Shown here piece after piece: positions 1 through 12,000 of a stretch of 64,000 nucleotides of DNA (positions within the stretch are counted from its first letter, which is position 1; the number at the start of each line of letters is the position of its first letter). The notes below the pieces were generated by a model. It saw only the letters and a list, made by a program, of their open reading frames with translations, had not been told where the DNA came from and did not search any database. Where the stretch lies: contig JAJLRJ010000005.1 of the NCBI GenBank assembly GCA_024195265.1, positions 36,392,105 to 36,456,104 on the forward strand. The letters are read 5' to 3'. Source of the DNA: Dendrophyllia cribrosa. Its lineage: Eukaryota > Cnidaria > Anthozoa > Scleractinia > Dendrophylliidae. Made by a program: the position numbers and the translations under genes.

Positions 1-3000
1 TAGAATCTTTATAGCTTAGCTTTCATTTAACAAAAATGCACATCTTTGTTGTTAAACATTCCTAATTTTTGAGAAATGCAAGAAAGGTTGGTCTGAAAAC
101 GTGACTCAGGAGACAATGAAATAAACAGCGCACCAGCCTCCTTCCCAGGCCTCAACGCGCTTACCGAGCAAAAAGCGCTGTCATAGAGGCTTGAAGGCGA
201 GCGCGATATCCTTCCCAATCAGCTCAGTAACTGGGAACGAGGCTGCAACAAACGAGTAAAATCAATACTAAAACAAAACGAAAGCGTTGTGTGCCAGATA
301 CCTGGAAAATACAGAGGAAAACTATACGACAAAGAAACGTGACCGCCAAGGTAACTCTGATATACACGCATCAAGAGTTCTAAACTACGCATGCTCACGT
401 GATAAAAAAGTGGGCACGGGTATTATAAAATATGCTATATTTCGGTATATTTAATTTGGAATTTGCTTAGCGGTTCGTGATCTTGAATATTTAATGAAAA
501 TTGTGCTTGAAAAGAAAAATTCAATCACGATATAGCAATTTTTACAACTCAAGGTCTCACTTTTTCATCACGTGAGCATGCGATTAGAGCAGTAGCACGG
601 AACTCTTGATGCATGTATTATGGGATTACATGAATCAGAAAAGAGAATGAATCACAATTATAAAACTCTCACTCACCTAAAAACTATATTACTATGAGCT
701 CGTATTTTCCTCCCGCCATAGAGAACCTCGGCCCAATACTCTAGCGGAGTTACACCACGTGACTTTTTGCATTCTTGAGCGTATTCATTAAAATCCCACT
801 GAAAGATAAAAATACCGACAGTACTTTATTTGAGTCAAACCTGACCAACATTCTGAAAGTTTGATGATTTGAATAAAAGCTGATATATAACATAGTGATA
901 TGCCATTTAAAATGCAAGGCTAGTACAACGGAAATTAATGGCAGGTTTAATGGCCAATATTTCGACTAGTAGAACTAGTCTTCTACAGGGCCGGCGTTGG
1001 AGTGAAAATAATATATATAGATAGGCCGAGCCTAACAGCGTCTCTCTTTGAACAGAAAGCCGATGATAAGCTTACCTAAGGTGAAAGGTCGGAAGCAGAA
1101 GAATTAAGATTGACGACCGGGCTATTTTTCAATTTTAGCAATTCTCAAAAACAGAATTACGCGACCGTCTGCACAGTACATTTAGACCGTACAAAAGTTC
1201 ACAGAAACAACTTTTTCTGGGTCTAGAATAACTAGTATGACTAATTTCCGAATAAACTACACCTGTAACGTATCAAAAATTGCCCGAGAAACTGATTTAG
1301 AAATCAAAATTGCAAAAAATACACAAACAGATTTACATAAAGCGACGCGAGTGAAGTTAGAACAGTTACTATGAAATCCAAGTTTTGTTTTGTTTACATA
1401 AAATCGCTTTTGAACCTATGTAATGAATGAACAAACACATAAAATTGCACAACACAATCTTCTTTCAAAAAATGTTATTCAAATCTCAATAAGTTTATGT
1501 TTAAAAGCAAAACGCGTACCAATTATAGCGCTGTCTTCGATGAAATTCAAGAAAACAATACAACTGAATTTAAGCACGTTTTATAAACAATTCTCCAAAC
1601 TAACGAGAGCACAATATCAACATAAATTCCCATCGAAAAATGTAATTTTTTTACCTTGGAAATCCTTGAAAATACTTTAAATCTCCGCTAATCCGAAAAA
1701 CAAACATCTCCCCTGCATTGATAAAAACGTATGAAGTTTCTCGAAGCAAGATTTTATCCCAGAAAGCTCTTCTTTTTCCACTAAAGCGGCTTCTGAGTAT
1801 CCCTGTCTTGAGTAGCAAACCGCGAAAAACTGCAGGGAAATAACGACTTTAATTCTCCGCTAAACACAACAATCCAACTAAAGTGTTTACCGAGCTCACG
1901 GCTGTGTGGCCGCGCGAAAAACAAAGCCTCGGTACGCCTCGGTTTGCTTTCAAAATTGCTAAGATCCCGGATGTTGTGACACGGGCTCACGCACGCGCCC
2001 GCGAAGCATTCCGCTAGCCATGACCATGAAAAACGACGGGCATAGGTTTTGTTCTATGAGTCAGAATGGGGCTCCGCGCGGGCCTTCGGCCCGCAGAGCT
2101 CCGCTAAAATATAACGGCACTTAAATTTGAATATAGATAACAAGTACATGATTGGCTAATATAAGTTTACATGAAAAATATCTAACTAAGTTGTAACAAG
2201 ATATAATGACGTGTATAATGTAGGTACAAAACAATGGCTAGTAAATCTGATAACTTCTAAAATAAAGCATATCATAGTTATCGTAAATATCATCTACTTC
2301 AATGTTCTTCACGTCTGTTTAGGCCATTAGGTGTTAGTGTTTTGCCTTTTTTAATGAGATAGGCTTCTCTTGCTTTGCGGCGGGAGGTGTTTTTTGTCGG
2401 CAATAGTTCCAGAGGAACGAGTTTCATATCTGCAAAGGAGTGACCAGGTAGGGTGAAGCGGGTAGGAACTGCAGCAGATGAATTGGCGTGACTTGTCTAT
2501 GTTCAGTAAATCGTTCGCGAAGTGTGCGTTTTATTTCCCCAATATATTGCTTGTTACGTAGTCGAAATATTGGCCATTAAACCTGCCCTTAATTTCCGTT
2601 GTGCTAGCCTTGCATTTTAAATGGTTTATCTACACTTTGGGTGACGTCTAGTACTCGCATCCCTTTATAAAGGAGATCCGGAAAGAAAGTTACCACTATT
2701 TATCGTAGTGTTGAGTGGTCCTCTGCATTTAAACGTTTTATAGTGATATGCAACATACCTTTGACTCAGTGAACATATCATTGACCCCGTCTGAACAGAG
2801 AGGCATCACCATCTCTGTACACGCCTGAAAAGAAATTTTAAAGCAGTTTTAAATTGAATGTCGTAACACTAAAACCAAAGTAATCACTCTGGTCAATCAC
2901 AACAGACGCAGACAATCCAGAACTCGTAGAACTCGTAGATCGCAGAACTCGTACCACACTACAGGTAGCCGGCGCCAAGCGCGGGAAAACGCGCGGGAGC

Positions 3001-6000
3001 AAGTCACGATTCATTTGGTTTTACTTCTGAGTGGTTGATGAGGTAGCGCGAGATGTTTTAGCCAATCACAAAGCGTAGCAATGCAAAACCAACGCATCTG
3101 GACAAAAAGTGGACAAAGAGCCGCAGGCGAGTTGTTCACCGATGTGTTTACCACATTTTGACGTCTTCTGTGATCTATAGCTAAACAAACGCACAGCAAA
3201 ATGGAATCTTTTTGTTTTATACAATAACAGGGAAGAAAAATTAGCCTCGTGGCACTCGAGTGTGGTCATGACTGTTCAAGGATTTTTTCTAATTTCGGCA
3301 TTTTCCACGTCAACAAAACTACTTTGCGCTTCTGCTCGGTCTTTTTCTTAATTGTCAGTAGCTTCTGCTAAACATTATTTCGATGCTTTCACTTGTCCTT
3401 TCCGGAATAATCTCGTCCACATTTTCAAAACTATCCGCCATGTTGAAACAGAGAAAACGAAACAGACGAAACAGAGAAAACAAATTCTCCATGACGTTAG
3501 CTGTTACTCACCTGAAAATACCAACCATCGTCTCCGAGAAAAGACACAGCTTGCTGTGAAGTGTTAAAACACTTAACGTGACCGGAGTTGTTGTAGTAAA
3601 CACCAACAGCTTTAGCAACGGCCTCCAGGAGTTTGTCGTCATCTAATGTTTCGTCTTGCAGGTATTTGCAAGCGACCTAAGCGATAGCACAGGTAACACA
3701 TTTATATAAGGATAGGTGAAAGCCGCGGAATAAACATGGCATACTGTAGAAGAAGACCGACTGCTCGTCTTAACCACCGCCTGGTTTCCTCACGGCTGGA
3801 AGAGCGCCAGTCTGTAGAGCGGGAGGTCGCGGGTTCGAATCCCGACAGGACCAACAACCATGGTCTTTAAATGACTGGTAAGAACATGCTGGCTGTACTC
3901 TAATATCTTATCTCAGTTCAGATGATCGCGTCATTAGGCGCTGAGTTAAGCCGTTGGGCTTGTCTCCTAACCTTCTCATACTAAAACTAAAAAGGGACGT
4001 TAAAGAACCCACATCACTATTCGAAAAGAGTAGGGGACGTAGACCCCAGTGTGTGGTCTGGCCTTGACTTTTTTTTTTTCATTTCACTTCACATTTCATG
4101 GGTTGGGTTGGGTAACAGTGAGATCACAATGAGTGGATAGCAGCAGCCAGAGGCCCCTTTAACAAGCTGATGTCCGATCTCACTGGGAATACAATGTAAA
4201 TCGAACACGTATGTTATCCGCTCAATCATTCATCCACGACTATGTTTTACCTTTATTGGCCAAGCTGGAAGAGGTTCCAAGAAGCTGGCGGGATATGGGT
4301 AATCCACTAAGAAATCGGAAAGAAAGTTATTCAAGAAGCATCCTAAATTTCAGTTTTCAAAATAGTAAAAAAGAAGAGGAACAGAACTGCTGAAGAGGTT
4401 TCATTTGAATGGTCACACCATAGGATTTGATCCACGGAATCAAACGTTAGAACTACACTAGTTAATCCTAACCATTATTCAACGGTCATCCCAACTGTTT
4501 ATTTTCTGCAAATGGTGAGCACCCCTTGATTGTGATGGATCAATTAAGAGTGCGCACGTGGTTCGTGTGGACACACCCCAATAAGTGGTTGATTATTACA
4601 TGATAAATGTTTTATATTCGGTTGAGTGGGGAGAGAATTAAAATATATACATTGTACTGTCTTGGCAGTGTAAGGGTTAAACCGCTGTTAAATCGCAGGC
4701 TCTATCAACACAACTTACCCATCGCTAAGTTGACCCAGGTCTCACTCAACCAGTACTCCAATTGAGTAACATTCTCCTTGGATTTTAGAGGAGAGCACAG
4801 CTTAAATATGTTGGATAGCTTTTTTCGCCCATCATCTGAAATGAACACAGAAGGTTTAGTAACAGGAGCATTGCCACGGGGATTTGGTGTGATTTTGAAA
4901 CCAGAAACCGAAAAATAATGGTTAAGTTTGTGATAAAAATAGACAGATTCGGCTAACGCATTGTTGTACCCAATTCAAACCTTCTGGGAATAAGATTCTT
5001 TGTTCACAATATTTCCATATAATTTCCATGTGAATGTTTTATTGATATGGAAATACGACGAACAAAGAGTTCTAATCCCAAAAGCCTGGGGTTTGAATTG
5101 GGTACAACAATACGTTAGCCGAATTTGTCTATGACCACCCTAGTTTACCAAAACTGTTGAAAAGTGTCTCTAGTCATAAACGGGCGGGGTCTGAATTGAA
5201 TAACGTTAGCCTAACTTTTTTCAAGGTGTCACATTTTTGTTTTCAAAATGGGTTAGAAAGAATCATGATTTGTTCCTCTTTCAAGAATTGGGTGATTTCT
5301 TTTTCATGGTGTTATAGTATTGTTTTAATAAATAAGTAAACGTATTGTAGCAGGGTTTTGACCAAACAAGGTCAAAATCCCTGTGACGCTGCCCCATTAA
5401 ACACTTGCGTAAAAACATAATCCTGTTTATCCTGTTTATGTCTCTCTCAGTCCGATGTATCGGTAGTAAGTGAAATATTAAAGAGTGATCGAGCCAATAC
5501 CAGTTTTTAAGTCGATACGATACGATAACGATACGATAAAGTCGATGTAAAATACATACAGTAATACATACAATACGTTGTGATTGCGTATTTCTTACGA
5601 TACGATGATGATGTGACGTCATCACTCAACGTACTTACTGTGACGTCACTACTTAAAAATGAAAAATGGGTGAAAAGGGAAAAATGACTTAAAATGGATT
5701 ACTTTTGAAAAATGTCCAAATATAGTGGTATCGATTACTTTATTATTCAGTATTGCCCATCCCCGAAATGCAGGAAGCCTGCTGCCTGCCGATGCTACTT
5801 TAAATGACGTAAAACAAGATATTAAAAAGATAATAAATAACATCCACACCATAACATAACAACTAACCAACAATGGTTTCTACAGCACGAAGAAATACTC
5901 CAGAAAGTAGGGACCTCAGCTACACCAACGCTTAACTGGCGTCTTACTTTTCGCTATCAGGCCAATAATAAATCTGAGTCCATCACCACTTCCAAACTTT

Positions 6001-9000
6001 CTTTGCTATCTGATGTATGGATTTTCAACCAAAATGTAAGCGCGTCAGGGGACCAAGGAAACTAATGAGCACTAGTTGTTAACTGGTACATTCCTGTACA
6101 TTCATGTACATTCCTGTACATTCATATACATCCCAAATTCTGCCAACTGGTGCTGATATGAATTGAAAATATACCCAAACTCATCACCAGGCCCCTCTCC
6201 GCTTTCAAAATGGCGCGGCGGGCGTAGAAACCGCTAGACAAGGCTGGCAAAAATACTCCAGCGTTTCTACGCCTGAACCGCCATTTTGAAAACGGAGAAG
6301 GCGCTGGGGACGAGGTTGAAATATATTGGCAGAGACAAAAACGGACGAGAATTTGTATGTTGACATCACCTGTCTTCCCATAAGTTTTGACGACATTCCA
6401 CGTCTTCTTCACTGAATTCACGCAAGCTTCACCTCCATCACGATCAAAATCTTGAGTGACAATCTGGTAAAACTTCTATAAATCAAAATACCAAAATATC
6501 ATCATAAGTAACATTTGAACAAATAAAACAGCCTGCAAAACTAAAGCAACAAACTGTCAATAATAAAAATCTCTTATCTCGTTTCTAAGGCCAATCTCAC
6601 TTTCCCATGTAAAGCACCAGAAAACAAGGAGAGCAGTGCGTCATGGGATTTTTTTCCTGTGCATCCGTCCCACAGATCTACGCGCACCGCGCTAGAACAA
6701 GGATCGACACCGGGGTAGAATTATCGCGGTACCTTTTAGGGTATGAGCCGAAAAAATATGACAGAATATGACATGTGTTGTTTTCGAATTGGTACCTCTT
6801 GGGGGTAAAAATTCATTTGAGCCACGCCCATCAAATGACATTCTGGTACCTTTTAGGGTGTTTTCGAAACTTTCCGACGAGCACCCACGTCATTTTTATA
6901 TGGGAGTCCCCCCCTCCCCTCCGGGGGATCGACCCCTTGGGATCATGAGACGAGATAGCCGATCCAGCTTCACGCACTCCGTGAGGGCTCATTTGATGGA
7001 GCAAATGACATAAAAAGGCCCAGCTTCTGCTCCAACAGTAACTGACAATAAAGTTATTTTTCAAAAAAGAAACAAGAGAATGGGGTGAAATTTGTCCTGG
7101 AATATGTCTTGTCACACTAGCTTCCAGGGTCTGTCTTCCTCTTGTTCCCTGGAGCGAGAGAAGAAAGAAAGATCCTGGAAACGAAGTTAAGAGCTTACCT
7201 CACAAGGTGTCATGCCAGGAAATTGAAGGATAGGCGCTGAAGCAGCCAGAGCCCTGAAGCATAATGGTACGTGAAATATTTTAATTCATTTTTAACTGAA
7301 TAATAATAATTTATATATCATTTAACAAGAATTGAACTGAGAAAGGTGTCAACCATACTTACGCCATAACAATATTTGGGTATTTCATTCGAAACCAAGA
7401 AGCCAGCATACCTACAACAAAGGAATTAAATCTGATATTTTGCTATGATATCTGCAAACGGTTAGACCGTCATGTAGTCGGATAACCACGTAGAAATGGC
7501 GGTCCTGTCTCCATTAGGGGACGTAAACGCAGTGTCCTCAATTAGTACCTTCGTGCTAAATACATTGACACTTAAATACATTGATTTTGTCTCTAGTCAT
7601 AAAACAACGCGTTATAATGCTACAGTTTTTCTCACCGCCGTAAGAACCTCCTATGGATACAACTGGGCTGTCGTTTGCTCCTGGAATTGAACTCTGTGAA
7701 AACACAAGATAATCCCTTTTTATGTTGTGTGAAGTTGTAAACGTGTATTGGAACGAAGAGCGTGTACAATGTCTAGTGATTGGCGCGTTGGACATTTGAC
7801 CTGAAGGCCCGGGGGGAACTCCATATAAAATTCACGGGGATGGTAGCCGGCAATTTTGAGGAGAACCCCTAAAGATACCAATTTTCAATGAAAAGTTGTT
7901 CCTGTCAGCATGTTTTTCTGGCTTAATACCCTAAAAGGTATCAGATTAACTCTGACAGTGGTCATTATTGAGTCAAACACCCTTAGTGGTACCAAACCAC
8001 TAATTTTAACCTCTACAAGGTACGAACAATCATCCCGTCACTTTTATATCAGTGGGAGCTCCCCCCCCCCCCCCCCCCCCCCGGGCCTGAAGGTTGGTAC
8101 CGGTTCAAACCCTAGTTTCCGCTGTGACTCTGCGGAGTCTTAGACAAGACGCTTTTCTTAGACAAGACATTTAACAACGTCGACTCTTTCGTCCAGGTCA
8201 CGGTATAAATGGGTACCGAGAAACCTTTACGAAAACGTAATAAATAAGAATGAGAGCATTCCCCCCACTCCCCCCGCTTTTGAAATGAAGTAATTCACTT
8301 CCTTTACATGTCATTTGAAATTCTAATTGCCGCGTCGTCGACGCGGGAAAAAGAAAATAGGCGGACGGGTTTTTTTAGAACCTGAAACAAGCACACAAAA
8401 GCCAAAGAAAGCTAATATTGCGGACGCCGAAAGCGAAGAAGAATCCCTAAACTTTGCCGACACTTCAGACGTTGGAAGAACCACTTCTACTGGATCTCAA
8501 GAAGATACTAATACATGTACAAATAGCAATGTCAAGCATTTTAAATGCTTGGACTAGCTAGCAGAGGCGATTGGTATTATCCCTTGTTGCTTCAGGTTAT
8601 AGACTGAATTCCGCTCGTGTGCATGGGATGCCTATGAGCCAAGGGCGACAGTTCACTTATCTTGCTTTATTAGCACCATTCAGCACGATCGGCAATCTGC
8701 CAAGTTGGCTAAAATAGCAACATACGAAGTCTGTTTACCACCTGCTTTGGGAAGAATACCATTTTTAAAAAATGTGTTCCACGAGGTCGACACTCTTTTT
8801 TTAATATAAGAATAGTTTTTATAAGAACGTTGAGGCTAAGATTGGCCAGAATTTTAAGAACGTGCCAAGAACATACCCAGGCTGGAATGTAGTTTAGACC
8901 GTTCAATGAGCTAAAAACCGTATACTATAGTCTTTTCCATTTTATAATGGCAAGCATCTCTAATAATGGGCAATATTTTTTCTTATACTATTTTTTCTTA

Positions 9001-12000
9001 TTCACAACAATGATTTATCGAAATACTGCACCATTTATCCTAGGAACGTGCTAAGAACGTTTTCTGGCGCAAATTGCCAAAAATTAAGAACATGCAGTTC
9101 CAGGTCAGCCTCAGCCCAAAAATTAGACGTTCTTACATAAGAAAAAGAGTGTCCAGCGAATTATGAAAACTAATTTGCAAACCATGCTTGCTTGGCTGTC
9201 AGATCGGTCAACGAAAACAAAAGCTTGGGCATGAGCTGGACTAAATAAAAAACAATGCGTGCTTGAAATACCTTGAGATAGTGAACAAGGACAGCAAAAT
9301 CAGCTAACGCTTGTTCTGATGTCAGAAATCCCAAATACTGTGGCCCCTAAAATGCAAAGTTAGAAAAGAGAGTGACTCTGGACAATAAAACTTTGTTTAG
9401 CATTATTCAGTTACAAAAGAACTAACATAGATCTCAGCGAAGTGTTGCAAAAAATATATCAAAATATATAACAAACCTTGTACGATTTTTCTCCAAAAGG
9501 TAATGACTTGCCGTAGTATCTATGTTCAGCAAATATTAACATCGCTCCGAAGTCTTTAGCACTATCCCACATGAATCCCTAAAAGGAGAAAATCAAGCAG
9601 TCAACTTTATTTTTGAGGTGGCAGAGGAGCCCAGGAACCCCCGGGCATTTGAATTGTTCACCCCATTGGTTACCCTGTGGATCCGTATCAACTGAGCCCT
9701 CATTATGGCTTTTGCAAATGTGGTTGATTTTAGTCCAATTTCCTTATACCCGGACTAAAAACTAGCTACCGTGCAAATCCTGTAAGATGCCTACTTGTCC
9801 GTGGAGCAAAAGACCGAACCGAAACTACAAGGGATTGTAATTGGGTGAGTTGTCATCAGCGTATTCTCATTTCGAATGAGCATAATATGTCCCCCTCTCC
9901 CTCCTCCCCTAAAAAAAACGGGGAAAAAACGACTTTGGTGGTTCAGTTATGTCTGTGATCTGAATGATTACAACTTAATTAGTAAGAGGACTGGTTTAGT
10001 TGATTTCAGTACTGACCGTGTTGTTCGCGAACCACGTGATGTCTCCTTCATTTCCGGTGTAAAAGAAGATAGGTCCTCCTTTGTCCCAGTTTTTCGTGGC
10101 GACCAGGTAGCGTTGAAGGAAAGTTCGGTTGGTTTCGAAATTAAAATGATCTAACTGTGGAATTGTGTAAAACAAAAAATTAGTCACCCAAACTTCTCAT
10201 AGCCTGTATGCAGCCATCCCCTCCCCTCCCATAGTCTCTGTACAGGAAACCCCTCCCCTCCCATAGCCTGTGTACAGCCACCCATCCCCTCCCATAGTCT
10301 CTGTACAGCCACCCCCTCCCTCCCATAGCCTGTGTACAGCCACCCCTCCCCTTCCATAGTCTCTGTACTGCCACCCCTCCTATCCCATAGCCTGTGTACA
10401 GTCACCCCCTCCCCTCCCATAGTCTCTGTACAGGCACCCCCTCCCCTTCCATAGTCTCTGTACTGCCACCCCTCCTATCCCATAGCCTGTGTACAGCCAC
10501 CCCTCCCCTTCCATAGTCTCTGTACTGCCACCCCTCCTATCCCATAGCCTGTGTACAGTCACCCCCTCCCCTCCCATAGTCTCTGTACAGGCACCCCCTC
10601 CCCTCCCATAGCCTGTGTACAGCCACCCCCTCCCCTCCCATAGTCTCTGTACAGCCATCCCCTCCCCTCCCATAGTCTCTGTACAGGCACCCCCTCCCCT
10701 CCCATAGCCTGTGTACAGCCACCCCCTCCCCTCCCATAGTCTCTGTACAGCCATCCCCTCCCCTCCCATAGTCTCTGTACAGGCACCCCGTCCCCTCCCA
10801 TAGCCTATGTACAGCCACCCCCTCCCCTCCCATAGTCTCTGTACAGGCACCCCCTCCCCTCCCATAGCCTGTGTACAGCCACCCTTCCCCTCCCATAGTC
10901 TCTGTACAGCCACCCCCTCCCCTCCCATAGCCTGTGTACAGCCACCCTTCCCCTCCCATAGTCTATGTACAGCCACCCCCTCCCCTTCCATAGCCTGTGT
11001 ACAGCCACCCCTCCCCTCCCATAGTCTCTGTACAGCCACCGCTACCCTCCCATAGCCTGTGTACAGCCACCCACCCCCTCCCATATCCTGTGTACAGCCA
11101 CCCCTCCCCTCCAATAGCCTGTGTACAGCCACCCCTCCCCTCCCATAGCCTTATATCCATATGAATGGTTTTACACTTGCAATTGGCCTCGGTTTAAATA
11201 GGAAGCTTAGAGCAACTCGAAAATGCGCTATTGGTGAATTTGTGGGGACTAATTGGAGCATTCATATGCCCAGGTGGATGGGGAATGTGGGGTCTTTAAT
11301 TTGGCATGCCCAAGATCCCAGAGAAATATGGGCTTCTCGCAGTTAATCGCGAAAAATTGAAGTTGAAACGTATTTGGAGTTGTATTTGATGAAGATGCCA
11401 CAAAAACAGGAGCCGTTGTTATGCGATATCATGACCCCTTGGATTATTTTATCATGTTAATTTTTATAATGCACTAAAGAACTTTGTAAAAGTCAGTAGA
11501 ATATTATTTTTAATAAATAACCATGTTAGTTTTGCTGTCGCAACATCCCCCATCGTTAAGAGGGATCTGGGTACTTTACCAGAAAAAATGCCCCACATCT
11601 CACAGCCCCACATTAGCCTAGGGTTCCCCCTCAGGAAGCCGATGACATTTGCATAAACCCCGGAGATCCTAACCTGTTCGTGATTTTTAATTTCCATTCC
11701 ATTCGATATATTATTTTATAATGTATATGTTTTTACTGAACGGGACTAAAAAAAATTACAATGAATTTTATGGACAGTGTTTCTTCCACAATTACAAATA
11801 AAACTAGAAGTAAGAAGCGTTCGAAGGAATTTCCGGCGGAAATGAGCCCCTGAAAAAAGCAATAGGAGCGGCCATTTGGAAGACCGGACACCAAAAAATC
11901 TCAAATTTTACTGCATGCAAGGCACGGAAACCAACACGAAATTAGAATTGCGTTCTTCGAACGCGACAATAATTTTACTACATTTAAATAAGCATTAAAT

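Noticed and set aside
1..660. Search for the last PRCP exon (LDPW and catalytic His)
   Set aside because: No frame with these motifs; the exon must lie outside the window.
3786..3853. Possible tRNA gene
   Set aside because: B box is good but arms do not pair; a SINE head fits better. The same holds for 32391-32445, 45083-45150 and 56391-56458.
10180..11160. Many overlapping frames ([16 protein letters not shown] type)
   Set aside because: By-product of the 32-bp minisatellite.
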